A stretch of DNA of 64,000 bases from DATARH01 sp963746885 (GCA_963746885.1 CAVVDM010000015.1:124001-188000); one strand, 5' to 3'. Shown: positions 41,875 to 51,352, counted from the stretch's first letter. The notes: generated by a model from the sequence alone, not told the origin. Numbers and translations are program-made.

Positions 41875-41981
41875 CGGCAGCGCCGCCGCACCATCCGCCG
41901 ATTCTCGACTATATATCGCCTGACCCCGCCCCATGCCGGGGCGGCAACTCGCAGCGTCATTACCCCAGGATTTAAGAAGAT

Positions 41982-42629
41982 ATGACCCGAAAGGCGCTGA
42001 TCGAGCGACTGACCGGCCGGCAACCCGGCCGGCGCGGATTTGGCGGTAGCGACGACCCGTTCGAGGCGGCGGCATTTCGCCGCGTCATCCGCGGCGACCA
42101 CGACCTCAACCCATGGGTAAGTCCGCCGAACACGGCGCTGCGGCCCGCCGCGGTGCTGGTGCCGCTGGTCGATCACGCGCACGGCATGTCGGTGTTGCTG
42201 ACCCAGCGGACGGCGCATCTCTCGGCCCATGCCGGGCAGATCTCGTTCCCCGGCGGCCGCATCGAGGAACATGACGCCGACCCGATCGCCGCGGCGTTGC
42301 GCGAGACCGAGGAGGAGGTCGGGCTGGGGCGTGAGCGGGTCAGCGTGATCGGCCGGCTCGACACCTACGTGACCGGCACCGGCTTCGAGATCACCCCGAT
42401 CGTCGGAATCGTCGCGCCGCCCTTTGCGCTGGCGATTGATCCGTTCGAGGTCGCCGAGGCGTTCGAGGTGCCGCTCGCCTTTGTCCTCGACCAGCGCAAC
42501 CATCAGCGCGTCGAGCGCGAGTCCGCCGGACAGCGCCGCGCCTTTTTCGTGCTGCCTTACGAGGGCCGCAACATCTGGGGCGCCACGGCCGGAATCTTGG
42601 TCAATCTGGCCGAGGTGCTGGCAGAGTGA
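41982..42629 (+). CDS. NUDIX hydrolase, CoA pyrophosphatase type
   Basis: 215 residues. The NUDIX box runs from GGRIEEHDADPIAAALRETE to EEVGL. The extended motif upstream, LLTQRTAHLSAHAGQISFPGG, is the UPF0035 signature of CoA diphosphatases (NudL/Nudt7-like), which hydrolyse CoA to phosphopantetheine and 3',5'-ADP. Followed closely by DUF6111 and cca genes in one direction. Confidence 0.9.
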   Translation: MTRKALIERLTGRQPGRRGFGGSDDPFEAAAFRRVIRGDHDLNPWVSPPNTALRPAAVLVPLVDHAHGMSVLLTQRTAHLSAHAGQISFPGGRIEEHDADPIAAALRETEEEVGLGRERVSVIGRLDTYVTGTGFEITPIVGIVAPPFALAIDPFEVAEAFEVPLAFVLDQRNHQRVERESAGQRRAFFVLPYEGRNIWGATAGILVNLAEVLAE

Positions 42630-42636
42630 CGGAGCC

Positions 42637-42918
42637 ATGCTCCGGGAACTGTCGACAATCATCCTGCCGCTCATTCTGCCGACCGTGCTGTATCTCGGCT
42701 GGCTGTGGATCGCGCAGCGGCTGCAAGGCGGCGAGGCGACGAGCTGGGCGGCGATGCCGTGGGTGTGGCTCGCGGGCGCGGGCGCGCTTCTGCTCGCCGT
42801 CGTGCTCTATGTTGTGACTGTCCATTTCGGCACGTCGGGGGACGGCGTCTACGTGCCGCCGCGCTACGAAAACGGCAAGCTGATCCAAAGCCATATCGAG
42901 CCGAAGCAAACACAGTGA
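42637..42918 (+). CDS. DUF6111 family membrane protein
   Basis: 93 residues with two helices (STIILPLILPTVLYLGWLWI and WVWLAGAGALLLAVVLYVV). The conserved end is GVYVPPRYENGKLIQSHIEP. GGAG ribosome site just before ATG 42637. It is regularly found between the NUDIX and cca genes of alphaproteobacteria, as here. Role unknown. The stop overlaps the cca GTG. Confidence 0.85.
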   Translation: MLRELSTIILPLILPTVLYLGWLWIAQRLQGGEATSWAAMPWVWLAGAGALLLAVVLYVVTVHFGTSGDGVYVPPRYENGKLIQSHIEPKQTQ

Positions 42919-44136
42919 CCCGGATCGCGCCACAGAAGTGGATGACGGAACCGGCGACCGCCGCCCTGTTCGCGGCCTTCCGCGAGGCCGGCATCGCGGC
43001 GCGCTTTGTCGGCGGCTGCGTGCGCGATGCGCTGCTCGGCCGCCCGATCGCCGATATCGACCTCGCCACCCCGTCGCGCCCCGAGGAGGTCATCGCCGCG
43101 CTCGAGAAAGCGGCGATCAAGGTGGTGCCGACCGGCATCGCCCACGGCACAGTGACTGCCGTGCTGCCGCCGCGCCATTACGAGATCACGACGCTGCGGC
43201 GCGATGTCGAGACCGACGGGCGGCGCGCCCGGGTCGCGTTCGACGCCGATTGGACAGAGGACGCCGCGCGCCGCGACTTCACGATCAACGCGATCTATCT
43301 CGACCCGGACGGCACGCTGCACGACCCGGTCGGCGGCCTCGCCGACCTCAAGGCTCGCCTTGTGCGCTTTGTCGGCGACCCGACGACGCGGATCGCCGAG
43401 GATTACCTGCGGGTGCTGCGCTATTACCGCTTCGAGGCGCGCTTCGGCGCTGGTACGGCGAGACGAGGCGGCGCGCGCCGCCTGCCGCGCCGCAGCGCCG
43501 CTGTTGTGGCGGCTGTCGGCCGAGCGCGTTGCCGGCGAAGTTTTCCGCCTGCTTGCGGTGCCCGATGCCGTCCCGGCGCTGCGCCTGATGGCGGCGGACG
43601 ATGTGATCGCTGCGATATTGCCGGAAGCGACCCGGCTCGACCGACTCGCCGGCCTGCTCGCGATCGAGCCCATGCCCGACCCGCTGCGCCGCCTCGCGGC
43701 GCTGGTCGCGGTCGATGCCGCCGGCGCCGCGGCGATGGCCGACCGGCTGCGCCTGTCGAACGCCGAGCGCGATCGCCTCGTCGGCCTGGCCGCGCCGTGG
43801 CCGCTCGACCCTGGCCAGGATGACTGTGCGCAGCGCCGCGCGTTGTACCGGCTGGGGGCCGAGCGCTACCGCGATCTTGCGCTGCTGACCGCGGCCGAGG
43901 GTGGCATGGATGCCCCCCGGCTCACGGCGCTTCTCGCCCTTGCGGGGCAATGGAGGCTGCCGGTCTTTCCGCTCGCCGGGCGCGACGTGACGGCGCTGGG
44001 CGTCGCGCCGGGGCCGCGCGTCGGTGCGATCCTGGCGGCGGTGCGCGGCTGGTGGGAAGACGGCGACTTCATCGCCGACCGCGCGGCCTGTCAGGCGCGG
44101 CTCAAGCAGATCGTGGCGGCGGCGAACTCCGAGTAG
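42915..44136 (+). CDS. cca: CCA tRNA nucleotidyltransferase / poly(A) polymerase family (one frameshift)
   Basis: Adds or repairs the 3' CCA of tRNA. The catalytic head has FVGGCVRDALLGRPIADIDLAT (the GG and DxD motifs), TVTAVLPPRHYEITTLRRDV and the ERRDFT-like ARRDFTINAIY, then RIAEDYLRVLRYYRF. A slip near 43450-43465 follows YYRFEARFG; the second half continues DEAARAACRAAAPLLWRLS and ends QARLKQIVAAA. GTG 42915 overlaps the DUF6111 stop; ATG 42942 is an alternative start. Its 3' end overlaps the convergent TetR gene by about 35 bases. Confidence 0.9.
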
Positions 44137-44770
44137 CGGCGGCAGGCGCCCCGAAAGCGCGCAGGAAGGTCGCAACGGTGCTGGCGACCGCAGCCTCGAT
44201 CGCCGCCGGATCGCCGGGATCTTCCAGCCGCAGCAGGCTGCGCAGATGGATTTCGCCGCGCGCCAAGGCGATGAACTGCTCGGCGGCGAGCCGCGCGTCG
44301 GGTAGCGCGAGCGTCCCCGCCTCACCGGCGCGGCGCAGGAACGCCTCGATCTGCACCCGCGAGCGCTCGGGCCCGGCCGCCCAGAACACCTCGCCGAGCA
44401 CCGGAAAGCGGGTGACCTCGCCGATGATGATGCGATTGAGCGCGATCGCCTCGGCCGACAAGACCAAGTCGAGAAAGCGCACCGCGATCGTCGTCAGGGA
44501 CGCGGCGATATCGCCGGGATCGAGCGCCTCGACCGAAAACCCGCCAAAGCGGCGCTCGCTCAGACGCGCGACGACCGCGCCGAACAATTGTTCCTTGCCG
44601 GTATAATGCGCGTAGACTGTCGCTTTCGACACCCTCGCCTCGCGGGCGATCGCATCCATCGTCACGGCGCCGAAGCCGCACGCCAGAAACGCGCGCTCGG
44701 CGGCGGCGAGGATCGCCGCGGCCTTGCCGACGGGTTCCTGGCGATCTGCGGCGCGCGCCGGCGCGGTCAT
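44102..44770 (-). CDS. TetR-family transcriptional regulator
   Basis: 222 residues from ATG 44770 (a 12-codon longer start at 44806 is possible). The N-terminal helix-turn-helix is ILAAAERAFLACGFGAVTMDAIAREARVSKATVYAHYTGKEQLF, recognisable by VSKATVYAHY. The C-terminal ligand-binding domain resembles the TetR C33/AcrR type (RIIIGEVTRFPVLGEVFWAAGPER). Divergent from an EmrAB-type efflux pair, with a palindromic operator in the spacer. It probably represses both. Confidence 0.9.
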   Translation of the reverse strand: MTAPARAADRQEPVGKAAAILAAAERAFLACGFGAVTMDAIAREARVSKATVYAHYTGKEQLFGAVVARLSERRFGGFSVEALDPGDIAASLTTIAVRFLDLVLSAEAIALNRIIIGEVTRFPVLGEVFWAAGPERSRVQIEAFLRRAGEAGTLALPDARLAAEQFIALARGEIHLRSLLRLEDPGDPAAIEAAVASTVATFLRAFGAPAAATRSSPPPRSA

Positions 44771-44838
44771 CGGCGGTGCCTCATGGTAGCCCTGCGTCGC
44801 ATGCATCTAGCGGCGACGATTTGCGCATATTAGATTGA

Positions 44839-44853
44839 ACTGAACGGTTCAGT
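44839..44853. promoter_or_regulatory. Palindromic operator for the divergent TetR regulator
   Basis: ACTGAAC-G-GTTCAGT is a perfect 7-1-7 inverted repeat midway between the TetR gene and emrA, next to TATTAGATT, which may serve as a -10 region. The pattern (GAAC..GTTC core) is common for TetR-family sites. Confidence 0.65.
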
Positions 44854-44883
44854 CTAGTTCGGCGACGACGCCTCCAAGCCTCC

Positions 44884-45989
44884 ATGCACAAGATCGCAGC
44901 CATCATCGTCGTCGTCCTCCTCGTCGTCGTCCTCGGCACCGCGGTCGGCTGGTATTGGTGGAACATCTGGCGCTTCGAGCAATCGACCGACGACGCCTAC
45001 ATCCAAAGCGACATCACGGTGATCAGCCCGATGGTCGAGGGCTACATCAAGGAAGCCCGGGTCGCCGACAACCAGCGGGTTGCCGCCGGGCAGGTGCTGT
45101 TCGTGATCGACGACCGCGACTTTGCGGCCAGGGTGGCGCAGGCCGAGGCGGCGGTGGCAACCGAACAGGCCTCGGTTCTGACCTATGACAGCCGCATGGA
45201 CCTGCAGCGCTCGATGATCGAGGAGTCGAAGGCGGAGATTGTCGCGGCGCAGGCCGACCTGGCGCGCACGCAGCGCGATCTGCAACGCTATACACAACTG
45301 GCGGCCACCGATTTCGCCAGTCGGCAGCGCCTGGAGACGGCCGAGGCCGACAACAGCAAGGCCGCCGCGGCATTGTCGCAAAAACGCGCGGCGCTGGCTG
45401 CCGCGCGGGACCAGCTCAACGTGCTGCGAGCGATGCGCGATGAGGAAAAGGCCAAGCGACAGCAGGCTCGCGCCGCCTTGGCGCTGGCCCGCAACGACCT
45501 CGACCACACGGTGATCCGCGCCCCCTTCGCCGGAGTCGCCGGCAATCGGGCCGGCCAGGTCGGGCAATACGTCAAGCCGGGGACGCAGCTGCTGTCGCTG
45601 GTGCCGCTGCCTTACGTTTACGTGACCGCCAACTTCAAAGAGACCCAGCTGACCCACATGCGGCCGGGGCAGACCGCCACGATCTCGGTCGACGCCTATC
45701 CCGATCAGCCGATCCAGGGCCGAATCGAGAGCTTCGCGCCAGCAAGCGGCGCTCAGTTCAGCCTGCTGCCGCCGGACAACGCGACCGGCAATTTCACCAA
45801 GATCGTGCAGCGCGTGGCGGTACGCATCGCGGTGCCGCCGGGCGGGACGCTGGCACGCCTGTTGCGCCCCGGCCTCTCGGTGACGGTGACTGTTGACACC
45901 CGCACCGGCCCCTCCGCCGACGCTGTTCGCGAACCGGTCATCGGCAGTGCGGAGACGGCGACGACGCCGGCACCGTCAGCGCAAGATGA
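44884..45989 (+). CDS. HlyD/EmrA-type membrane fusion protein (3' end uncertain)
   Basis: Periplasmic adaptor of an efflux system. N-terminal anchor IIVVVLLVVVLGTAVGWYWW, then the barrel-sandwich STDDAYIQSDITVISPMVEGYI, a coiled coil (about 90-190), and TVIRAPFAGVAGNRAGQVGQYVKPGTQLLSLVPL. The frame has no stop where expected and runs on through emrB out of phase to 47304, which cannot be coding. An ATGA at 45986-45989 is the likely true stop/start, so an indel probably lies between 45850 and 45985. About 365 residues expected. Confidence 0.82.
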
Positions 45990-47638
45990 CGCTTGTCCCC
46001 TCGCTGTTGCGGAGCCGGCTCGATCGCGGCCCGGCCGCGCCCCGCCCGCCGGCGGCTGCCACGTCGCCGCAGCCGGCCGCACCTCCCGCGGCCGCCCCGC
46101 CCGAAACCACATACGAGCCGACCCTGCGCGACTGGATCGGCGTCCTGGCGATGGTGGTCGGCCAGTTCATGGCGATCATGGACGTCCAGATCGTGACCAG
46201 CTCGCTGGTCCAGATCCAGGGCGGGCTGTCGGCCAGCGCGGACGAGATCGCCTGGGTGCAGACCGCCTATCTGATCGCCGACGTGGTGATGGTCCCGATG
46301 TCGGGGACGCTGTCGCGGATGCTGTCGACGCGCGTCGTCTTCTGCGTCGCGGCGCTCGGCTTTACCGCGGCGAGCGCGCTGTGCGCCACCGCGACGAGCC
46401 TCGACGAGATGATCCTGTTTCGCGCGATGCAGGGGTTCTGCGGCGGCGCCATCTCGCCGACCGTGTTTCCGGTCGTCTACACAAAATTCCGCGGGCCGCA
46501 GCTGGCCTCGCTGATGGTGCTGATCTCGCTGATCCTCAACCTGTCGTCGACCCTGGGGCCGACGATCGGCGGCTTTCTGACCGACACGTTTTCCTGGCAC
46601 TGGCTGTTCCTGGTCAACATCGTGCCCGGGATCTGCGTCGCCATCGTGGTGTGGCTGACGATCGACATCGACCGGCCGCAACTGTCGATGCTGCAGAATT
46701 TCGATGTTGCCGGCCTCGTACTGATGGCGACCTTTCTCGGCGGCCTCGAATACGTGCTCGAAGAGGGCCCGCGCTGGGACTGGCTGTCGGACGACACGAT
46801 TTTCGCCACGGCGATCATATCGGCGACCGCGGGGGTGTTCTTCTTCTGGCGGGTGCTGAGCTGCCGTCAGCCGATTGTCGACCTGCGCACCTTTGTCAAT
46901 CGCAACTTCGCGCTGGGCACATTCTATACTTTCACGATCGGCACAGGACTTTACGGCGCGACCTACCTGATCCCGCTGTTCCTCGCGCAGGTGCGCGGCT
47001 TCAGCGCGTTCCAGATCGGCGAGACGGTCGTCGTCACCGGCGCTGCGCAAATGCTGATGTCGCCCTTTACCGCCCAGATCGCGCGCCGGCTCGACCTGCG
47101 GGTCATGCTGGCGATCGGCATGGCATTGTTCACGGTGGCGATCTACCTGACCGCCAACCTGACCAACCAGTCGGGATTTTGGGAACTGTTCTTCCCGCAG
47201 GCGCTGCGCGGCTTCGCGCTGATGTTCTGCTATCTGCCGGCCAACATGATCTCGCTCGGCTCGCTGTCGCAGGATCGGCTCAAGAGCGGCGCCAGCCTCT
47301 ATAACCTGACCCGCGACCTCGGCGGCGCCATCGTGCTCGCGACGATCGGCACGATCATGAACAACCGGCTGCATTTCCACTGGAACCGGCTGATCGAGGA
47401 CATCAACCCGGCGCGTCCGGTCGTGCAGCGGTTTCTCGACGCGCAGACCGGTCGCTTCGACACGCTGATCCCCGGCGATCCGCACCGGGCCGCCCTGACG
47501 CTGCTGGCCCGCCTCGTGCAGCGCGAGGCGCTGGTGATGACCTTCAACGACGTGATCCTGCTGCTCTCCACGATGTTCGTCGTCGGCCTCGTGCTGTTGC
47601 CGCTGGTGCGCCGCCCGCGCTCGCAGATGGCGGGTTAG
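45986..47638 (+). CDS. EmrB/QacA-type MFS drug efflux transporter
   Basis: 550 residues, fourteen-helix DHA2 type. After a Pro/Ala-rich cytoplasmic start come MVVGQFMAIMDVQIVTSSLVQIQGGL, IAWVQTAYLIADVVMVP, then RAMQGFCGGAISPTVFP and LGPTIGGFLTDTFSWHWLFLVN (motif C and motif D regions). The last helix LLLSTMFVVGLVLLPLV is complete. Works with the preceding EmrA-type protein to export drugs across both membranes. Regulated with it by the TetR protein. Confidence 0.92.
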   Translation: MTLVPSLLRSRLDRGPAAPRPPAAATSPQPAAPPAAAPPETTYEPTLRDWIGVLAMVVGQFMAIMDVQIVTSSLVQIQGGLSASADEIAWVQTAYLIADVVMVPMSGTLSRMLSTRVVFCVAALGFTAASALCATATSLDEMILFRAMQGFCGGAISPTVFPVVYTKFRGPQLASLMVLISLILNLSSTLGPTIGGFLTDTFSWHWLFLVNIVPGICVAIVVWLTIDIDRPQLSMLQNFDVAGLVLMATFLGGLEYVLEEGPRWDWLSDDTIFATAIISATAGVFFFWRVLSCRQPIVDLRTFVNRNFALGTFYTFTIGTGLYGATYLIPLFLAQVRGFSAFQIGETVVVTGAAQMLMSPFTAQIARRLDLRVMLAIGMALFTVAIYLTANLTNQSGFWELFFPQALRGFALMFCYLPANMISLGSLSQDRLKSGASLYNLTRDLGGAIVLATIGTIMNNRLHFHWNRLIEDINPARPVVQRFLDAQTGRFDTLIPGDPHRAALTLLARLVQREALVMTFNDVILLLSTMFVVGLVLLPLVRRPRSQMAG

Positions 47639-47715
47639 CGCGCGGGGCATTCCAGCGCGGGCTGGCGAGGCCGCGCCGATCTTGTTAAAAGGGCGCCGCC
47701 AGCGGGAGAAATGCG

Positions 47716-48318
47716 GTGCGGGTCGCGACGGTCGAGCGCAACACCAGGGAGACGCAGATCAAGGGCCGGGTCGCGCTCGACGGCACCGGCATGGCCGAAA
47801 TCGCGACCGGCATCGGCTTTCTCGACCACATGCTGGAGCAGCTCGCCAAGCACAGCCTCGTCGACATCGCACTGCACGCCAAGGGCGACCTGCACATCGA
47901 TTTCCACCACACCACCGAGGACAGCGGCTACGTCGTCGGCGAGGCGGTGTCGAAGGCGCTGGGCGGCCGCGCCGGGATCCAGCGCTACGGCGCCGCGATG
48001 ATCCCGTTCGACGAGACCCTGACGCGGGTCGCGATCGACCTGTCGAACCGCCCCTACCTGGTGTGGAAGGTCGCGTTCTCGCGCCCCAAGCTCGGCGAGA
48101 TGGACACCGAGCTGTTCAAGGAGTGGTTCCAGGCCTTCGCCCAGTCGGCCGGCGCGACACTGCACGTCGAAAACCTCTACGGCGAGAACAACCACCACAT
48201 CGTCGAATCCTGCTTCAAGGGTCTGGCACGCGCGTTGCGTCAGGCGATCGAGATCGATCCGCGCCGCGCCGGCGCGGTTCCCTCGACCAAGGGCACCCTC
48301 GGCGGCAGCCTCGGTTAG
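47716..48318 (+). CDS. hisB: Imidazoleglycerol-phosphate dehydratase
   Basis: Sixth step of histidine synthesis. 200 residues, the monofunctional form without a phosphatase domain. Metal-binding blocks are GIGFLDHMLEQLAKHS, DFHHTTEDSGYVVGEA and GENNHHIVESCFKGLARALRQA. The GTG start at 47716 is used because the ATG at 47711 is out of frame. It opens the his cluster; the promoter must lie in the 77 bases after emrB. Confidence 0.95.
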   Translation: MRVATVERNTRETQIKGRVALDGTGMAEIATGIGFLDHMLEQLAKHSLVDIALHAKGDLHIDFHHTTEDSGYVVGEAVSKALGGRAGIQRYGAAMIPFDETLTRVAIDLSNRPYLVWKVAFSRPKLGEMDTELFKEWFQAFAQSAGATLHVENLYGENNHHIVESCFKGLARALRQAIEIDPRRAGAVPSTKGTLGGSLG

Positions 48319-48344
48319 CAAGCCTGGACAGCAAGAACTTGGGC

Positions 48345-48986
48345 ATGACCACGGCGATCATCGATTACGGCTCGGGCAATCTGCGCTCGGCGGCGAAAGC
48401 GTTCGAGCGCGCCGCCGCCGAAAGCGGCATTGCCGGCGCGGTCATCGTGACGAGCCGCCCGGAGGAGGTCGCCGCCGCCGAGCGGGTCGTGTTGCCCGGG
48501 GTCGGCGCCTTCGCCGATTGCCGGCGCGGCCTCGCCACGGTGCCCGGCCTCGAAGCGGCGCTCGGCGAGGCGGTCATCGGCCGCGGCCGGCCGTTTCTCG
48601 GCATCTGCGTCGGGATGCAGCTGATGGCCGAACGCGGCCTCGAGTTCGAGACGGTGGTTGGGCTGGGCTGGGTGCCCGGCGAAGTGGTGCCGATAATGCC
48701 GGCCGATCCGCGCCTCAAGATCCCGCATATGGGCTGGAACCAGCTCAGCCCGCGCGGCGCCCACCCGGTGCTCGACGGGCTGCCGGAGGGAACCCACGCC
48801 TATTTCGTGCACAGCTATCACTTCCGGCCGGCTCACAGCGCCGATTTGCTGGCCACCACCGATTACGGCGGCCCGCTCGCCGCGGTCATCGGGCATGACA
48901 ACCTGGTCGGCACCCAGTTTCATCCCGAAAAGAGCCAGATGGCGGGGCTGCGGCTGATCGCCAACTTCCTGCGGTGGCGGCCATGA
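48345..48986 (+). CDS. hisH: Imidazole glycerol phosphate synthase, glutaminase subunit
   Basis: Supplies ammonia to HisF. 213 residues. The class I amidotransferase triad is complete: Cys88 in FLGICVGMQLM, His193 and Glu195 in GTQFHPEKSQ. The oxyanion region PGVGAFADC is present. 26 bases after hisB. Its stop overlaps the start of the GNAT gene as ATGA. Confidence 0.96.
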   Translation: MTTAIIDYGSGNLRSAAKAFERAAAESGIAGAVIVTSRPEEVAAAERVVLPGVGAFADCRRGLATVPGLEAALGEAVIGRGRPFLGICVGMQLMAERGLEFETVVGLGWVPGEVVPIMPADPRLKIPHMGWNQLSPRGAHPVLDGLPEGTHAYFVHSYHFRPAHSADLLATTDYGGPLAAVIGHDNLVGTQFHPEKSQMAGLRLIANFLRWRP

Positions 48987-49525
48987 CCGGACCGGCCGGG
49001 CGGGTCACGGTCGAGCAGCTGACCCAGTATTCCGGCACCGATCTCGACGATATCTGCGAGGCGACCGAAGCCGCGATCGAGGAAGGCGGCGGCTTCGGTT
49101 GGCTCAAGGTGCCGACCCGCCAGGTCCTGGAGAATTACTGGAAGGGCGTGCTGCTGGTGCCGGAGCGGCGCCTTGTGGTCGGCCGGCTCGACGGCGTCAT
49201 CGCCGGCTCGGCGCAGCTCTCGCGCTCGCCGCGCAACAACGAGGCGCAGGCCTTCGCCGGCACCGTCACCAGCGCCTTTGTCGCGCCGTGGGCGCGCGGC
49301 CGCGGCATCGGCCGCGGCGTCGTCAGCGAAGTGGAGCAGCTCGCCCGCGAGCTTGGGCTTGTCGTGCTCAACCTCGATCTGCGCGACACCCAACGCGCCG
49401 CCATCGGCCTTTACGAGAGCCTCGGCTACCTGTGCTGGGGCATCCACCCGTGCTATGCCCAGGTCGACGGGCAGATCGTTCCCGGGTGCTACTACTACAA
49501 GCGCATCGACGGTCCGGCCCGGTGA
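48983..49525 (+). CDS. GNAT-family N-acetyltransferase embedded in the his operon
   Basis: 180 residues from ATG 48983. Acetyl-CoA binding motif A is TSAFVAPWARGRGIGRGVVSEVEQ; the C-terminal part has LNLDLRDTQRAAIGLYESLGY and a Cys/Tyr-rich end (CYAQVDGQIVPGCYYYKRI). It overlaps hisH by ATGA and hisA by GTGA, so it is translated as part of the histidine unit. Substrate unknown; a histidine-pathway amine or HisH/HisF regulation is only a guess. Confidence 0.88.
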   Translation: MTGPAGRVTVEQLTQYSGTDLDDICEATEAAIEEGGGFGWLKVPTRQVLENYWKGVLLVPERRLVVGRLDGVIAGSAQLSRSPRNNEAQAFAGTVTSAFVAPWARGRGIGRGVVSEVEQLARELGLVVLNLDLRDTQRAAIGLYESLGYLCWGIHPCYAQVDGQIVPGCYYYKRIDGPAR

Positions 49526-50265
49526 TCCTCTATCCCGCAATCGATTTGAAAGGCGGCGCCTGCGTGCGGCTGGTACGCGGCGAGATGGCGAGCGCCACCG
49601 TGTTCAACGACGACCCCGCCGCGCAGGCGCGCGCCTTTGCCGAGCTGGGCTTCCGCTGGCTGCACGTCGTCGATCTCGACGGCGCCTTTGCCGGCCGTTC
49701 GGTCAACGGTGCGGCGGTGCGGGCAATCCGCGCCGCCGTCCCCAACGTCAAGATCCAGCTCGGCGGCGGCATCCGCGACCGCGCCGCGATCGATTCCTGG
49801 CTCGACCTCGGCATCGATCGCGTCGTGCTCGGCACCGCGGCCTTGCGCGACCCCGATCTGGTGCGGCGCGCCGCCGCCGATTATCCCGGCCGGATCGTCG
49901 TCGGCATCGATGCGCGCGACGGCCAGGTCGCGGTCGAGGGTTGGGCCGAGACCAGCAACATTGCCGCCGTCGATTTGGCGCAGCGCTTTGCCGATGCCGG
50001 AGTCGCGGCGATCGTCTACACCGACATCGCGCGCGACGGCGCGCTGACCGGGGTCGATGTCGCGGCGGTCGCGGCGTTTGCGCGACACACCGAGCTGCCG
50101 GTCATCGCCTCGGGCGGCATTGCGTCGCTCGCCGACATCGCGGCGCTTGCCGCCGCCGCGGCAGACGGCATCGCCGGCGCAATCTGCGGTCGCGCCCTCT
50201 ACGACGGGCGGCTCGACCCGGAGGCGGCATTGCGGCTGTCGGCGCGGGGGGGCGCGCGATGCTGA
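49522..50265 (+). CDS. hisA: ProFAR isomerase (phosphoribosylformimino-AICAR-phosphate isomerase)
   Basis: Fourth step of histidine synthesis, TIM barrel. 247 residues from GTG 49522. The catalytic Asp8 is in YPAIDLKGGACVRL, and the second Asp in VYTDIARDGALTG. The phosphate-binding half-barrel signatures are QLGGGIRD and VIASGGIASL. The stop overlaps the hisF start region. Confidence 0.96.
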   Translation: MILYPAIDLKGGACVRLVRGEMASATVFNDDPAAQARAFAELGFRWLHVVDLDGAFAGRSVNGAAVRAIRAAVPNVKIQLGGGIRDRAAIDSWLDLGIDRVVLGTAALRDPDLVRRAAADYPGRIVVGIDARDGQVAVEGWAETSNIAAVDLAQRFADAGVAAIVYTDIARDGALTGVDVAAVAAFARHTELPVIASGGIASLADIAALAAAAADGIAGAICGRALYDGRLDPEAALRLSARGGARC

Positions 50266-51017
50266 AGATGCGGGTCATCCCGTGCCTCGACGTCAAGGAC
50301 GGGCGCGTCGTCAAGGGCGTCAACTTCGTCGACCTGACCGATGCCGGCGACCCGGTCGAGCAGGCCCGCCTCTACGACCGCGAGGGCGCCGACGAATTGT
50401 GCTTCCTCGACATCACCGCCAGCCACGAGGGGCGCGACACGCTCTACGACGTCGTGCGCCGCACCGCCGAGCAATGCTTCATGCCGCTGACCGTCGGCGG
50501 CGGCGTGCGCACGGTCGAGGACATCCGCAAGCTGTTGCTCGCCGGCGCCGACAAGGTGTCGATCAACACCGCAGCGGTGACGCGACCCGATTTCGTGCGC
50601 GAGGCGGCCGAGAAATTCGGCAGCCAGTGCATCGTCGCGGCGATCGACGCGAAGGCCGTCGGCGACGGGAAATGGGGCGTCTTCACCCATGGCGGCCGCC
50701 GCCCGACCGGGCTCGACGCGGTCGAATGGGCCTGCCGGCTGACCGATTACGGCGCCGGCGAGATCCTGCTGACCTCGATGGACCGCGACGGCACCCGCGC
50801 CGGCTTCGACATCCCGCTGACCCGCGCGGTCGCCGACGCGGTGCGGGTGCCGGTCATCGCCTCGGGCGGGGTCGGCACGCTCGACCATCTCGTCGAAGGC
50901 ATCCGCGACGGCCATGCGACGGCGGTGCTGGCCGCCTCGATCTTCCATTTCGGCACATTCCGCATCGGCGAAGCAAAGGCCCACCTCGCCGCCGCCGGCG
51001 TGCCGGTCAGGCTTTAG
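50259..51017 (+). CDS. hisF: Imidazole glycerol phosphate synthase, cyclase subunit
   Basis: Cyclises PRFAR with ammonia from HisH to give IGP and AICAR. 252 residues. Asp11 in VIPCLDVKDGRVVKGVNF and the later catalytic Asp in LTSMDRDGTRAG are present, as are PLTVGGGVRTVEDI and VIASGGVGTLDHL. ATG 50259 lies inside the hisA end. Complete TIM barrel. Confidence 0.97.
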   Translation: MLKMRVIPCLDVKDGRVVKGVNFVDLTDAGDPVEQARLYDREGADELCFLDITASHEGRDTLYDVVRRTAEQCFMPLTVGGGVRTVEDIRKLLLAGADKVSINTAAVTRPDFVREAAEKFGSQCIVAAIDAKAVGDGKWGVFTHGGRRPTGLDAVEWACRLTDYGAGEILLTSMDRDGTRAGFDIPLTRAVADAVRVPVIASGGVGTLDHLVEGIRDGHATAVLAASIFHFGTFRIGEAKAHLAAAGVPVRL

Positions 51018-51019
51018 CC

Positions 51020-51352
51020 ATGACGGACGCGCTCGGCGAGGCGTTGCAGCGGCTGTGGCAGGTCATCGAAGCGCGCCGAGGCGCCGATCCTGACAGCTCC
51101 TATACCGCCAAGCTGTTTTCCCGGGGGCGGGCAAAGATCGCCCAGAAGCTCGGCGAGGAGGCGGTCGAGGCGGTCATCGAGGCGGTCAAGGGCGACGCCA
51201 CCGGGCTGATCGGCGAAAGCACCGACGTGCTCTACCACCTGCTCGTGCTGTGGGCCGATATGGGGGTCACCCCCGAAGACATCGCCGCCGAGCTAACGCG
51301 GCGCGAGGGGGTTTCCGGAATTGCCGAGAAGAAGGGTAGGCAAGCGAACTAA
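51020..51352 (+). CDS. hisE: Phosphoribosyl-ATP pyrophosphatase
   Basis: Second step of histidine synthesis. 110 residues, the monofunctional HisE. All-alpha NTP pyrophosphatase block YTAKLFSRGRAKIAQKLGEEAVEAVIEAVKGD contains the conserved EE pair, followed by ESTDVLYHLLVLWAD. Two bases after hisF. Last gene of the core his cluster before the accessory island. Confidence 0.96.
   Translation: MTDALGEALQRLWQVIEARRGADPDSSYTAKLFSRGRAKIAQKLGEEAVEAVIEAVKGDATGLIGESTDVLYHLLVLWADMGVTPEDIAAELTRREGVSGIAEKKGRQAN

Noticed and set aside
44884..47304. 806-residue EmrA fusion protein
   Set aside because: The second half is out of phase with the clearly conserved EmrB and has no domain likeness.
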